Positions 44,529 through 55,360 of a DNA stretch of 64,000 nucleotides are shown in pieces. The notes beneath the pieces are model-generated. The model was not told where the DNA came from. It did not search any database and was given only the letters and a program-made list of their open reading frames with translations. How positions within the stretch are numbered: position 1 is the first letter of the stretch; the number at the start of each line of letters is the position of its first letter. This stretch comes from Colwellia sp. (GTDB lineage Bacteria > Pseudomonadota > Gammaproteobacteria > Enterobacterales > Alteromonadaceae): contig JABSOW010000002.1 in the NCBI GenBank assembly GCA_013215465.1, positions 394,026-458,025 on the forward strand, given 5' to 3'. The position numbers and the translations under genes were made by a program.

Positions 44529-45329
44529 CTACCACTGGGCTATTGTATCAGCGATAAGTTTTGCCGTGTCTTCGGGGCGCTCAAGGGGAAACATATGACC
44601 ACCTTGAGTTACTTTAAGGTCAATAGTTTTATTTAATTTAACAAATCTTTTAAAATAAACATGTGGAAAAACATTAGTTTGATCGGCATAAATTAAGCTA
44701 GCGGGTAGTTTAAGTTTGTTTTTATAACTCGAAAGGTTCACAGCTAAGTTTCTAAAAACATCGGCTTCTACCTGTGCCGAAAATACTAGCTCAAGTTGAT
44801 TATTTCGTTCAATAACGCCATGACTAATATAATCATCTAAACAGCGCTTATCGAAATTTTTGAATAAACTTCTAGAGGAAAATAACTTAGCTATATCAGT
44901 ACCTAATGGCCAATTTGTGCGCCTAGATTTTGCTTTACCTGCAGGGCTAAACTTATCCATTAACCGCGTTTTTTTTACTAGCTTTATTGCTAAGGCAGTG
45001 CTGCCAGTTACCACCGGTGGATCTAACATAATCAAACTTTTAAATAACTGTGGCTGCTGGCAAGCTGCAATAAAGGCGATAACCCCACCAAAAGAATGGC
45101 CAACATTAATAACTTGCTGTTGATTATTGATGAGCAGTTGTTGCTTAACAAAACTAATTAGCTCATCAACTAAAGGCTGCCAATTATTTTCTACTGGGTA
45201 CTGTGTATCGTGGCCGTATTTTTCGTGAGATATTACTTGATACTTTTTTGGCAAATAATTAAATAAGGCTTGATAGCTTCCTGCAGGAAAGCCGTTAGCA
45301 TGGACAAAATTAATAAGTGTTTTGGTCAT
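44529..45329 (-). CDS. Alpha/beta hydrolase
   Basis: The 266-residue protein starts MTKTLINFVHANGFPAGSY (oxyanion HANGFP segment). The nucleophile elbow is GHSFGG with Ser near residue 93; the catalytic acid is probably the Asp in IYADQTNVF and the His is in VTQGGHMFPLERPE near the end. The frame is open to 45392, but ATG at 45329 gives the canonical start. The substrate is unknown; serine hydrolases of this kind are often esterases. Confidence 0.82.
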   Translation of the reverse strand: MTKTLINFVHANGFPAGSYQALFNYLPKKYQVISHEKYGHDTQYPVENNWQPLVDELISFVKQQLLINNQQQVINVGHSFGGVIAFIAACQQPQLFKSLIMLDPPVVTGSTALAIKLVKKTRLMDKFSPAGKAKSRRTNWPLGTDIAKLFSSRSLFKNFDKRCLDDYISHGVIERNNQLELVFSAQVEADVFRNLAVNLSSYKNKLKLPASLIYADQTNVFPHVYFKRFVKLNKTIDLKVTQGGHMFPLERPEDTAKLIADTIAQW

Positions 45330-45437
45330 TAAATCGCAAATGTAAATATACTGAATAACAAGGAAGTTAAACGCTTGTTTGAATTTTGTCAATGCTGAAC
45401 GTTGAGGGAAGCACTTTATTTTTTATTTAGGCATTAA

Positions 45438-45460
45438 AAAACCCAGCTTGGCTGGGTTTT
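45438..45460 (-). terminator. Terminator of the DUF3545 gene
   Basis: AAAACCCAGC-TTG-GCTGGGTTTT, a 10-bp stem with a T-run on the minus strand. Confidence 0.9.
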
Positions 45461-45493
45461 AAATAACGAACAAATTGTCTAAAAGTAAATAGT

Positions 45494-45667
45494 TTAGAAA
45501 TCTTCCAACATATATTCTAATGAGTCTTCATATATTTTTAATTCTTTTTCAAGTTGAAACTTATCTCTTATTTGTTCTATTTCACGCCATTTCATTTTTT
45601 TACTAGACGCTGACTTACCTTTTGCTGGTTGACTAATTGATCCTACAACTCGGTTTAAATTATCCAT
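45494..45667 (-). CDS. DUF3545 small protein
   Basis: The 57-residue protein MDNLNRVVGSISQ... ends KWREIEQIRDKFQLEKELKIYEDSLEYMLEDF, the helical DUF3545 block (key residues W38-R-E-I at its start by my count of the chosen frame). ATG at 45667 is preferred over the upstream ATG at 45709 because AAGGGG lies 7 bases before it. The function is unknown. A strong terminator follows. Confidence 0.85.
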   Translation of the reverse strand: MDNLNRVVGSISQPAKGKSASSKKMKWREIEQIRDKFQLEKELKIYEDSLEYMLEDF

Positions 45668-46198
45668 AAAGTACCCCTTAATAGATTTTATTTGAAAAAC
45701 ACAAATCAACTGCCTCTTTTAATATCATATTTTTTAACCAATGCAAATAAAAAACGTACATTTAGTGTGAAAAGCAGGCTAATTAAACGGTGGAAACTAT
45801 AGAAAAAGGTATTTGCTTTTATTAATTAAAAATAATTTGTGAGTAGATATGAAAAAAAGTGTTTTTTTCTTTTTTCTAAGTAATTTATATGAAAGCTTTT
45901 TAAAGTTATTGTCATAAAACTGTAATAAATAATTATGCAAAAAAACGTATTAATTCACTACGTGTCATATATATAAGGCGTTCAAGATGAAATTTAGCGA
46001 CAATAGCGGTTAAATATGAGATCCTGATTCTGTATTTTTTATTATTAGTTACCTACGTTTTTATGATAAATAAGAGCAAATGTGTACAGCTAAGGTTCTT
46101 CCCTTATTGAGTGCACTTAGTGGTAGAAATGAATGAAAAATAATAGAAACGAATAAAAAATAGTAGAAATAAATAAAAACTATACACAGGGGAAATAA
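45668..46198. other. AT-rich regulatory region of the second receptor
   Basis: No gene. The last 80 bases contain three imperfect 20-bp tandem repeats (46121-46180) directly before the Shine-Dalgarno AGGGGAA. No clear -35/-10 pair could be assigned with confidence; TATACA at 46180-46185 may be a -10. Confidence 0.5.
46121..46180. repeat. Three 20-bp tandem repeats upstream of a TonB-dependent receptor
   Basis: Units at 46121-46140, 46141-46160 and 46161-46180 all follow T-R-R-TAGAAAY-RAATRAAAAM and differ at a few positions each. The unit phase is exact. They end 18 bases before the ATG. Confidence 0.85.
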
Positions 46199-48688
46199 AT
46201 GAGAATCCATACTAAACAGACTTTTAAAAAATCTGTGCTTTGTTTGGCGTTAAGTTCGGCTTTTACGGCAAATGGCTACGTTTTAGCAGAAGAAGCTCAA
46301 AGCAAAGCGGGTGGCATTGAGCGTATTGAAGTGACAGGCTCGCGCCGTGCTTCAACGGTACAAGAAGCGCCAATGAATATCACAGCACTTGATGGCGATG
46401 TGATGAAAGATCAAAATATCACCCAATTAGCTGACGTGGCTCGTTGGGTTCCGGGGTTAACGGTTCAGGATCAAGGTGGTCGCGATAGCTCACCTATTAT
46501 TGTCCGTGGTTTAAATACCAACTCTTCTGGTCCGGCCTCTGATGGTGGCACAGTGGCCACTTATGTTGGTGAAATTCCATTATTTGTCGATATGAAAGTT
46601 ATTGATGTTGAACGGGTTGAAGTGCTTATTGGTCCTCAAGGTACTTTATACGGTGCTGGTTCATTAGGTGGCGCCATACGTTATCTACCAAATAAACCTA
46701 TTTTAGATGAAACCTCAGGCTCTATTTACGGTGACGTTTTTAACATCGCCCATAGTGAAGATGCCGGTGGTGAAGCAGGTTTTGTTTTTAATACACCATT
46801 AATTGATGACACCTTAGGCTTACGAATAGCGTTTAATTATTTAGATGAACCTGGTTATGTAGATTATGCTTATACCGTTAAAGAAGGTGGTGTTTCCTTA
46901 GCTGATCCTGACTGGTCTGACTCTGCTGCTGTTGAACAAAATATTAAACGTGTTAATGATGTCAATAGCGAGCAAGCCACTACTGCACGTATAATGTTAC
47001 GTTGGCAGCCAAACGATATTATTGATAGCACCTTATCGTATTTTTATCAGAAGCAAAAAATTGGCGGTCGCTCTATAGTGCACGCGAATAGCTTAAGCAG
47101 TAACAATCCGTTATCAACTATTATCGGCGATTATGACTCTGCCTATCGTTACCTTGAGCCGGCTGAAGCTGAAGACTCTTTATTAAGTTTAGAGATTACC
47201 GCCGACTTAGGCTTTGCTGAATTAACTTCAGCTACAGGCTTTTCTAAATCAGAAACCAGTGGCGTACGTGATCAAAGTGATCTGTTAATTCGTTTAGATT
47301 ATGGCTATGAAGAGTTTCCAGCTTTTTCTGCTTTTACCCGTGATGCGGATGAAACAGAGACTATTACCCAAGAAATACGTTTAGTGTCTACTGGTGATTC
47401 GGCATTATCTTGGATTGTTGGCGGTTTTTATAATAAATATAAAGAAAGTAGTTTTTCAAAAGAATTTACTCCAAGTTATTCGGAATATGCACTTGAAAAT
47501 GGTGTCCCATGGTATGTAGATGAAGATACTGGTGAGAGATTACAGCTTCTAGGTGAAGTAAGGCCTGATAGCTTAGAATATATTCAGGTGAATAGTACCG
47601 AAATCACCGAAACGGCCTTATTTGGTGAGCTAAGCTATCAAGCAACGGAGCAATTATCTTTTACTGTTGGTGCGCGTTTTTATCAGTATGATGTCAAGTC
47701 ATCATCAGCTTTTGATGTACCACTATCTAACACTATTCTGGGTGACTATACTGCTGATGAAATTAATATCGATTTAGAAAAATTGTCAGCAGATGATGAT
47801 GGTAGTATATTTAAGTTCAATGCTAGCTATCAATTTAATGATGATATTTTAGCTTATGCGACAGTAAGCGAAGGCGTTAGAATTGGTGGTGCAAATGGTG
47901 TTCCTGCTTGTACTGATGAAGATCTTAACGGCGGGAAACAAGCGCTTTGTGCACTACCGCATGAGGTGATATATACTGCTGATACTACTACCAATTACGA
48001 GTTAGGTTTTAAAAGCACTTGGTTTGCTAATAAATTTCACTTTAATGCCGCGTTATTCTTAGTTGAATGGAATGATGCGCAAGTAAGTGGTGCAACGGCC
48101 AATGGTCAACTACCTATTACTTCAAATGCCGCCTCGGCAGAATCGAAAGGCATTGAAATATCTACTCGTGCGATGTTAGCAGATAGTTTGACTGCTTATG
48201 CCACTTATGCCTATACCCAAGCTGAATTAACCGATGATGCCCAGTATTTATTTGGTGTGCCGGACGATGTTGAAGATACCTCTTTTGATGCTTTTTCTGG
48301 TGACCGTTTACCTGGTTCGCCAGAACAACAAGTATCTGTTGGTTTAACTTATAGCACTGAAGTTTTTGATGATAAGCTGCTTGATATCAATTACGGATTA
48401 ACTTACCAAAGTGATATTTACTCTAAAATAGGTTTGCGTGATTATGGTGAAAAACTACCAGGTTATGCCTTAAATAACATGTCTGCACGGGTATCAGGTG
48501 ATGAATGGTCAGTTACCTTGTATGTTGATAACATGTTTGATAAATATGCTTACACCTCGGTACGCCACAATGTCGGTATCATTACTGATGGCGTAACAAA
48601 CGGTGCTGACATTCAACGTAATTATGGTCACTACTTGTTAACACCACGTAAAATTGGGTTACGTTTTGATTATATGTTTGATATGTAA
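46199..48688 (+). CDS. TonB-dependent outer-membrane receptor
   Basis: The 829-residue receptor has a signal peptide ending ANGYVLAEE, a TonB box region ERIEVTGSRR, a plug (LADVARWVPGLTVQDQGG, VIDVERVEVLIGPQGTLYGAGSLGGAIRYL) and a barrel ending LRFDYMFDM. The final Phe-x-Met is unusual because most end in Phe or Trp. ATG has AGGGGAA upstream. Of the CirA/FyuA-like class, unlike the other two receptors here. It is followed by a terminator and a TPR-sulfotransferase gene. Confidence 0.93.
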   Translation: MRIHTKQTFKKSVLCLALSSAFTANGYVLAEEAQSKAGGIERIEVTGSRRASTVQEAPMNITALDGDVMKDQNITQLADVARWVPGLTVQDQGGRDSSPIIVRGLNTNSSGPASDGGTVATYVGEIPLFVDMKVIDVERVEVLIGPQGTLYGAGSLGGAIRYLPNKPILDETSGSIYGDVFNIAHSEDAGGEAGFVFNTPLIDDTLGLRIAFNYLDEPGYVDYAYTVKEGGVSLADPDWSDSAAVEQNIKRVNDVNSEQATTARIMLRWQPNDIIDSTLSYFYQKQKIGGRSIVHANSLSSNNPLSTIIGDYDSAYRYLEPAEAEDSLLSLEITADLGFAELTSATGFSKSETSGVRDQSDLLIRLDYGYEEFPAFSAFTRDADETETITQEIRLVSTGDSALSWIVGGFYNKYKESSFSKEFTPSYSEYALENGVPWYVDEDTGERLQLLGEVRPDSLEYIQVNSTEITETALFGELSYQATEQLSFTVGARFYQYDVKSSSAFDVPLSNTILGDYTADEINIDLEKLSADDDGSIFKFNASYQFNDDILAYATVSEGVRIGGANGVPACTDEDLNGGKQALCALPHEVIYTADTTTNYELGFKSTWFANKFHFNAALFLVEWNDAQVSGATANGQLPITSNAASAESKGIEISTRAMLADSLTAYATYAYTQAELTDDAQYLFGVPDDVEDTSFDAFSGDRLPGSPEQQVSVGLTYSTEVFDDKLLDINYGLTYQSDIYSKIGLRDYGEKLPGYALNNMSARVSGDEWSVTLYVDNMFDKYAYTSVRHNVGIITDGVTNGADIQRNYGHYLLTPRKIGLRFDYMFDM

Positions 48689-48763
48689 CTTTTGATAGTT
48701 ACCTATTGATCGGTAATGTCTTCGACATTTATTGATTAACAGGTCATTATTAACAGGTAAAGT

Positions 48764-48800
48764 AAAAAAGGCATTGAATGGTTCGTTCAATGCCTTTTTT
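48764..48800 (+). terminator. Strong terminator after the second receptor
   Basis: A perfect 15-bp stem (AAAAAAGGCATTGAA / TTCAATGCCTTTTTT) with a 7-base loop. Confidence 0.95.
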
Positions 48801-48810
48801 GATATGTTTT

Positions 48811-48850
48811 CCCTTCGACTGCTTCCTCGACAAGCTCAGGACGAACGGAA
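48811..48850. repeat. Dispersed CTTCGACAAGCTCAGG-type repeat, copy 2
   Basis: Contains CCCTTCGACTGC and TCGACAAGCTCAGGACGAACGG. It shares GACAAGCTCAGGA with the minus strand of 39710-39756. Confidence 0.6.
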
Positions 48851-48964
48851 TAAAGCTAGATGAATAATTATTATTTTGTCGTTAAATTCGCTCAAAGTAC
48901 ACTTGTTCAAGGTATATTAATCTAAGGCTTAAGCTTTAAGACTTAGGCTTTAAGGTAGAAGTAA

Positions 48965-50553
48965 ATGACAAACAATATTAAGCAGCTACATAAACAGGCA
49001 CAACAAGCTCTTAATCAAGGGCAATACCAGCAGGCACATCAACTTATCATTAGTATTTTGTCACAAGATAAATATTTCGCCGATGGCTATTTTTTACTAG
49101 GGATAATTGCTAGCGCTCACCACAACGCAGCTAAGGCGATAGAGTTAATAAAACAAGCAATATGCTGGCACCAAAACAAGTGGAATATATTGCCCAATTA
49201 GCAAAGCATTATGCGCTTGTTAATGATCATGTCCAAGCATTACATCATGCCAACATTGCTGCTAAATTAATGACTAAATCGGCATTAACTTTAGATACTA
49301 TTGGTGTAGCTTATAGTCAAATTGGTTTGCATCAACAAGCGGTACCTTTTTTTAAACAAGCGGTAGCGGCTAATAAACATAATGGACTTTTCTTTTTTAA
49401 CTTAGGTGCCTCATTAAAGTTTACCGGTGATTTTATCGGTGCTCGCAATGCTTACCAACAAACAATTAGGTTAATGCCTAACTATTGTAAGGCTCATGCT
49501 GCCTTAACTAGTTTAGGGGATATAACCGCTGCTAATAATCATATTGAAAGGTTAAATAAACTTTATTCGCAGTTAACACAATCAGATGATTTACTTTATA
49601 TCGGCCATGCATTAGCAAGAGAATATGAAGCGCTTGCTGATTATGATAAAGCGTATCAATATCTTAGCCAAAGTAAGCAAACTAAGTTGGCACAATTTAA
49701 TTATCAATTTTCTGATGATAAAGAAATGTTTAACGCGCTAACCGAGCTTTTTAATAGCCCAGCAATAAACAATTCAACTGAAGATGTGCTCAACGCAGGC
49801 TACGACTCAGACGAAGCCTTATTTGTGGTTGGCATGCCTAGAACGGGCACTACCTTAGTAGAGCGAATATTATCGAAACACACAGCTGTTAGCAGTGCTG
49901 GTGAATTACAACACTTTGGTTTATTACTAAAAGAATTATCTAAAACAACCACCAATAAAGTGATCGATAAAGCAACGGTAATGGCGGCGGCATCAATTAA
50001 TTTTAGTAAATTAGGCAAAGCTTATATTGATAGTACGCGGGCAATCACCGGCAGTAGTGCTAAGTTTGTCGATAAAATGCCGTTAAATGTTCTATATGCG
50101 GGCTTCATCATTAAGGCGCTGCCAAAAGCGAAAATAATTTGTTTAGATAGAGGCCCTTTAGACACTATTGTTAGTAATTACCGACAATTATTTGCGGTGA
50201 ACTTTTCTTATTATAACTACGCTTACGATCTACAAACTACTGCACAATTTTATCAGCAATTTAAACAGTTAACACAATTATGGTTAACGTTATTTCCTGA
50301 TAATTTTTATGTGGTTAATTATGAAAAACTGGTAAATAACTCGGAAGAAGAAGCAAAGAAAATCATTAATTTTTGTGGTTTAGATTGGCAAGCGCAATGT
50401 CTAGAGATTGATAAAAATTCAGCGCCAGTAGCAACAGCAAGTGCGGTGCAGGTAAGACAACCTATTAATAATAAATCAGTGGGTAATTGGCAAAAGTATC
50501 AAGGGCAGTTAACAGAGGTTATTCGTTATTTAACTGAACAAGGTTTATTGTAA
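48965..50553 (+). pseudogene. TPR-sulfotransferase gene with a frameshift near codon 66
   Basis: The N-terminal TPR segment (48965-49201 frame, ending ELIKQAICWHQN) and the remainder (49162-50553 frame, MLAPKQVEYIAQLAKHYALV...) are in different frames. They join smoothly as KQAI/LAPKQVEYIAQL if one base is restored near 49160-49162. The main frame has TPR repeats and a Sulfotransfer_3 domain with the PAPS loop VVGMPRTGTTLVERI and DKMPLNVLYAGF. No standard slippery heptamer is seen. The second frame could be made by reinitiation at ATG 49162, but this has no Shine-Dalgarno. It may also be a sequencing error. Confidence 0.75.
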
Positions 50554-50558
50554 ACAGT

Positions 50559-50594
50559 CGGCCGTTATAATTATATTGTCAATTATAACGGCCG
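50559..50594. terminator. Bidirectional terminator between sulfotransferase and transaldolase genes
   Basis: A perfect 14-bp stem CGGCCGTTATAATT / AATTATAACGGCCG with an 8-base loop, then TTTTATT on the plus side. Confidence 0.9.
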
Positions 50595-50599
50595 TTTTA

Positions 50600-51562
50600 T
50601 TACAGCATTTCTGCTAATTGCTGTTCAAGTTTAACTTGATCAATAGCAAAGTTTTTGATGCCTTCAGCGAGTTTTTCTGTCGCCATGGCATCTTCATTCA
50701 TTTGCCAGCGAAACATGGCTTCTGTCAACGGTGTTTCTTGGCTCGGTTGCACGCTACCGGCCTTAAGTTTTTGCTCAATAGTGTCAGTGTTACTTGCTAA
50801 TTCATCCATTAACGCAGGGCTAATAGTAAGTCGATCACAGCCAGCTAATGCTAATATTTCACCGGTATTTCTAAAGCTAGCACCCATTACCACGGTGTTA
50901 AAACCTCTGCTTTTGTAATAGTTATAAATACTTGTTACTGAAACTACGCCAGGATCTTCATCACTCGGGTAATCAGTACGGCCGGTATCTTTTTTAAACC
51001 AATCAAGAATACGACCCACAAAAGGAGAAATAAGATAAGTACCCGCTTCAGCGCAGGCTCTTGCTTGAGTAAAACTAAATAATAAGGTTAGGTTACAGTT
51101 AATGCCTTCTTTTTCTAGAACTTCAGCGGCTTTAATACCTTCCCATGTAGAAGCTAATTTGATCAAAATACGATCATTACTAATACCTGCTCCGTTGTAC
51201 ATTGCTATTAATTTATGTGCTTTAGTAATTGATGCGCTAGTGTCGAATGAAAGACGGGCATCAACTTCAGTAGAAATACGACCAGGAACAGTTTTTAATA
51301 TTTCTAAGCCAATTAATACCGATAGTTTATCTGCCGCATCAATTACTTGCTGACTAGCATCTGTTGATTGCGCTTTTGCCCACGTTACCGCTTTAGTTAA
51401 TAGCGGTTGATACAAAGGTAAGGCAGCGGCTTTTAATAATAAAGAAGGATTAGTTGTTGCATCTTGTGGCTGAAATTTAGCAATCGCTTCAATGTCGCCA
51501 GTATCGGCAACAACAGTGGTCATTTGCTTTAATTGTTCAAGTTGAGAAAGTGAGTTTGTCAT
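50600..51562 (-). CDS. tal: Transaldolase
   Basis: The 320-residue class I transaldolase of the pentose phosphate pathway moves a dihydroxyacetone unit between sugar phosphates. The Schiff-base Lys135 is in [20 protein letters not shown] (34-41) and the C-terminal [22 protein letters not shown] are standard. It is of the TalB subfamily (317 residues in E. coli). It stands alone. Confidence 0.96.
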   Translation of the reverse strand: MTNSLSQLEQLKQMTTVVADTGDIEAIAKFQPQDATTNPSLLLKAAALPLYQPLLTKAVTWAKAQSTDASQQVIDAADKLSVLIGLEILKTVPGRISTEVDARLSFDTSASITKAHKLIAMYNGAGISNDRILIKLASTWEGIKAAEVLEKEGINCNLTLLFSFTQARACAEAGTYLISPFVGRILDWFKKDTGRTDYPSDEDPGVVSVTSIYNYYKSRGFNTVVMGASFRNTGEILALAGCDRLTISPALMDELASNTDTIEQKLKAGSVQPSQETPLTEAMFRWQMNEDAMATEKLAEGIKNFAIDQVKLEQQLAEML

Positions 51563-51808
51563 GGCAGTACCTAAGCATTTTGCTAAAAATAAAAAAAGAT
51601 GAATTTAGTTGGTAAAATATTACTACATAAAAGTAGAAAAGTATGGATTTAAGCGGTATTTTACCCAAGTTTTACTGTTTTTATTAAATAACCATTTCCT
51701 TCAGTACCGTGTTGATAAGTTTAAGGTGATAATGCGCTATGATTGCATTTATCCTATGATATAGTGATGTTATAAAAATGTAATCCATATAAAGAATAGA
51801 TAAATATT

Positions 51809-52591
51809 ATGCTACTTGTTGTTTCTCCTGCGAAAAAATTAGACTTTGAATCTCCTTTAGCTACCACAAAAACCAGCCAAGCAAGTTTACTTGCTCACAG
51901 TGAAGTACTGATTGAGCGTTGCCTTAAGCTTTCACCGGATCAAATTGCCTCATTAATGAAATTAAGTGATAAATTAGCAGGGTTAAATGCAGCACGATTC
52001 GGTGAATGGTCATTACCTTTCACCCCTAAAAATTCTCGTCAAGCGGTATTAGCTTTTAATGGCGATGTCTATTCAGGTTTAGATGCTAACTCTTTTAGTG
52101 AAGATGATTTTAATTTTGCTCAACAACATTTTCGTATTCTATCTGGTCTATATGGCTTATTAAAACCCCTTGATTTAATGCAAGCTTATCGTCTTGAAAT
52201 GGGGATAAAACTTGATAATGTTCGCGGTGCTAATTTGTATCAATTTTGGGGAAATATCATTACCAATGAATTAAATCAAACATTAGCCGAGCAAGGTGAT
52301 GATGTACTGATTAACTTAGCCTCAAATGAATATTTTAAGGCTGTTAAGCAAAAATCGTTAAACGCGACAATTATCACTCCACAATTTAAAGATTGGAAAA
52401 ATGGTCAATATAAAATCATCAGTTTTTTTGCGAAAAAGGCACGTGGTTTAATGGCTCGTTACATTATTCAGAACAAAATAAATAATGTTGAACAAGTGAA
52501 AGACTTTGATTTAGCTGGTTATCAATTTAGTCGTGATTTAAGCCAAGGTAATGAACTGGTTTTTACCCGTAAAATAAACATTAATGAATGA
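51809..52591 (+). CDS. yaaA: Peroxide stress protein YaaA (UPF0246)
   Basis: The 260-residue protein begins [17 protein letters not shown] and contains [38 protein letters not shown] and [15 protein letters not shown], all diagnostic. YaaA lowers free intracellular iron under peroxide stress in E. coli and has a DNA-binding fold. In E. coli yaaA and talB are also close (thrABC-yaaA-yaaJ-talB), so this pairing is ancestral. Confidence 0.95.
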   Translation: MLLVVSPAKKLDFESPLATTKTSQASLLAHSEVLIERCLKLSPDQIASLMKLSDKLAGLNAARFGEWSLPFTPKNSRQAVLAFNGDVYSGLDANSFSEDDFNFAQQHFRILSGLYGLLKPLDLMQAYRLEMGIKLDNVRGANLYQFWGNIITNELNQTLAEQGDDVLINLASNEYFKAVKQKSLNATIITPQFKDWKNGQYKIISFFAKKARGLMARYIIQNKINNVEQVKDFDLAGYQFSRDLSQGNELVFTRKININE

Positions 52592-52715
52592 TAATATGGT
52601 GAACAACGAGTCATTAGTCGCCAGTTACTATGACCAAGTTTTTTCAGTACTTAATTTAGCTAGCTCGTTCAGACAAATTACCTAGTACCAACTGAATAGG
52701 TCAATAGTTATAATA

Positions 52716-52749
52716 AAAAGCCTATAACTAAAGTTAGTTTCAGGCTTTT
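52716..52749. terminator. Bidirectional terminator after yaaA / third receptor
   Basis: AAAAGCCT / AGGCTTTT outer arms with an inner ACTAA / TTAGT stem, between converging genes. Confidence 0.8.
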
Positions 52750-52786
52750 GGGTTTTTATTATGCACTATAAGATTATAGTATTACC

Positions 52787-55360
52787 CTAGAACTTATATT
52801 CGGCTCCAGCGTAGTAGAATGCACCATTAAAGCCAAACGGTGCAGAGCGACGAGAATAGGTAAATACTCCTGGGCTATCAACAATAACGTTACCGTTACT
52901 ATCTACAATAGTGCCACTACGTGAGTTACCTATTTCGTTTTTGTCTGGGTAAACATCAAACAAATTATTACCACCAATATTAAATGCTAAACTATCAGTT
53001 AATTGATAACTAACCCGTAAATCAGTTAATATTTCTGCGCCATAAGTCTGTTTATCACCATCGGTGATAGTGTATTCACCATAACGGTTAAAAGCTAAGT
53101 TGATGGTGAAATCACCAATTTTGTATAAACCACTTAAACTAATTCTGTCTTGTGGTTGCCATTCTTCAATAATAGAAATAGCTTGGTCGTTAAAAATTTT
53201 CTCTGGAGCAATACCACTTAAACTACTATCTTCTGGTGCAAAAATACTGACCACATCGGTTTCAGTGAAGTTAGCAGCAAAAGTTAAGTCTAAATCACCA
53301 CCCATCATTTCGGTATTCCAAGTGGCAATAATATCAATACCGGTGGTTTCAGTATCCGCGCCATTTAAGAAAAATTGGCCACCGCCAGCGCCAGAAGCTT
53401 TTAACTTAGCATCTAGTACGGGTGATAAACCGGTCCCTAATGAATCACTTAATACGATACGATCATCAATATCAATAGAGTACCAATCTATGGTTAAATT
53501 GATATTATCGCTAACTTGAATAACAGTACCAATACTAAAATTAGTTGCCTCTTCTTCTTTAAGTTGTGGAATACCTATCGCTTTTGCTAACGTAGAGTCA
53601 TTACGGAAGGTGCCTATTTGTACGGCAATTTGATCACCATCAGGATCGTCTGGATTAGTTTTAAACTGGGTACCAATGTTATTAAAATACAACTGTTGCA
53701 TTGAAGGCGCTCTAAAGCCAGTACTCATCGCGCCACGAATGGCAATATCTTCAGTAATTGACCAATTAGCCGCTAGTTTAAAGTTAGTACTATCACCAAA
53801 ACCGTCATAGTCATCGTAACGAACCGCACCACTGACAATTAAATCTTCAGTTACTTCCATTTCGGCATCGGCATAAAAAGAAATGACATTTCGAGTTTCA
53901 TCAACAGTCGATACTGGGCCTATGCCGGGAAAGCCCTGAATAGCAGCATCAGTATTAGTATCATATAAATTTTCACCTTCAACTGTGTCGTAATCACGAT
54001 AAGAATATTCCTCACCGGGTGTTACTTTATAAATATCGGTACGGATTTCAGCGCCCATGGCTAATGAAAATAGATCGAAGTTTTGAGTATAATCAATATT
54101 TAAGGTTGATAAGGCTAACTCTAGGCCGTAAGCATAAGCCTCACGAGGAACAGAGTTTCGAATTTGCTCAGGGGTTATATCAGCAAGCGAGCCATCGGCA
54201 TTATATTGTAAGGCATTAGCAAAAGATGAGTTGATGCTGTCACTGGTGGTGTAGTCAATATTATTTTGACCATAAGTATAAGAGAAGTCTAAACTTGCAC
54301 CATTATCAAATTCGGTTTGATAACCAAAGTTATAAGAGACATCTTTAATATCAGAATTGATTTTAGGTAAAAAACCCGCAGGAATAGTGGCATCGCCATC
54401 TTGTAATGTTGCATTACCACCATCATTAGCATTATGACGGAAGAAGGCGGCAGATTGGTTATCACGCTTTGAATAAGTGATAAAGCCATAAAGTTCACCA
54501 TCTCCTAGCTCATAACCGGTATTAATGGTTAAACCAAATTGGCTTGAGTCGGCATCTCCAATTCTAAAGGTATTACGTGTAGCGGTCGCTTCACGAGGAT
54601 CACCCAGTAATTGAGCGCCATTAGCTGCATCAGTACAACCAGGAAACTGACAAGAGCCGTGTAAGCCAGCACGATTGGTGAAGCCACGGTCACGGAAGTT
54701 TAAGGTGGTATTTAAATAACCACTGTTCCCCAAAGCAAAGCCTTTAGAAATATCAATGTTAGTGATTTCGCCGTCACCTTCGGAATATTCCCCATAAGAA
54801 ACCGCTACTTTACCACCTTCATCAGCGTCATTTAAGACGATATTAATAACACCCGCAATAGCATCCGAGCCATATTGTGCTGCTGCGCCATCACGTAATA
54901 CTTCAATACGTTTAATAGCTGCCGCAGGAATAGCATTCATATCAGTGCCTGCCGTACCACGACCAACTGAAGTGTTTATATGAATTAAACTTGCTTGATG
55001 ACGACGTTTACCGTTAATGAGTACTAAGGTTTGATCGGGTCCTAGACCACGCAAAGTGGCAGGACGTAAGGCATCAGTACCGTCACTAATTGATGAGCTA
55101 GAAAAGTTAAAAGAAGGGGCTATTGCTTGTAACATTCGGCCAACTTCTGTTTGACCAGTGTTAGCTAAAGCTTCTGCTGAAAGAATATCAACTGGCACAG
55201 GAAGGTCGTCGGCAGAGCGACCTGCCACACGGCTACCAATAATGGATATTTTTTCTATTTCTTGCTCGGTGACTTGCGCAGGCTCTTGAGCAAGGGCTGT
55301 TTGGCTAGCGGCACCTAGTATCATAGGTACTAGTATTGCTTTCATGGTTTTATTGTTCAT
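52787..55360 (-). CDS. TonB-dependent receptor of a decayed FecIRA-type locus
   Basis: The 857-residue receptor starts MNNKTMKAILVPMILG, has its own signal peptide ending TALAQ, a TonB box region IEKISIIGSR, a plug (VLINGKRRHQASL, VLRDGAAAQYGSDAIAGVINI) and a barrel ending FYYAGAEYKF. Start 55360 has GAGG upstream. The frame continues upstream of the start for 57 codons, to 55531 and beyond, encoding an STN domain in frame with the receptor (see next feature). The upstream sigma and FecR genes indicate it was once a signalling receptor. Confidence 0.9.
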   Translation of the reverse strand: MNNKTMKAILVPMILGAASQTALAQEPAQVTEQEIEKISIIGSRVAGRSADDLPVPVDILSAEALANTGQTEVGRMLQAIAPSFNFSSSSISDGTDALRPATLRGLGPDQTLVLINGKRRHQASLIHINTSVGRGTAGTDMNAIPAAAIKRIEVLRDGAAAQYGSDAIAGVINIVLNDADEGGKVAVSYGEYSEGDGEITNIDISKGFALGNSGYLNTTLNFRDRGFTNRAGLHGSCQFPGCTDAANGAQLLGDPREATATRNTFRIGDADSSQFGLTINTGYELGDGELYGFITYSKRDNQSAAFFRHNANDGGNATLQDGDATIPAGFLPKINSDIKDVSYNFGYQTEFDNGASLDFSYTYGQNNIDYTTSDSINSSFANALQYNADGSLADITPEQIRNSVPREAYAYGLELALSTLNIDYTQNFDLFSLAMGAEIRTDIYKVTPGEEYSYRDYDTVEGENLYDTNTDAAIQGFPGIGPVSTVDETRNVISFYADAEMEVTEDLIVSGAVRYDDYDGFGDSTNFKLAANWSITEDIAIRGAMSTGFRAPSMQQLYFNNIGTQFKTNPDDPDGDQIAVQIGTFRNDSTLAKAIGIPQLKEEEATNFSIGTVIQVSDNINLTIDWYSIDIDDRIVLSDSLGTGLSPVLDAKLKASGAGGGQFFLNGADTETTGIDIIATWNTEMMGGDLDLTFAANFTETDVVSIFAPEDSSLSGIAPEKIFNDQAISIIEEWQPQDRISLSGLYKIGDFTINLAFNRYGEYTITDGDKQTYGAEILTDLRVSYQLTDSLAFNIGGNNLFDVYPDKNEIGNSRSGTIVDSNGNVIVDSPGVFTYSRRSAPFGFNGAFYYAGAEYKF

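Noticed and set aside
49150-49170. Programmed -1 frameshift site in the TPR-sulfotransferase
   Set aside because: No X-XXY-YYZ slippery heptamer or downstream structure recognised; mutation is simpler.
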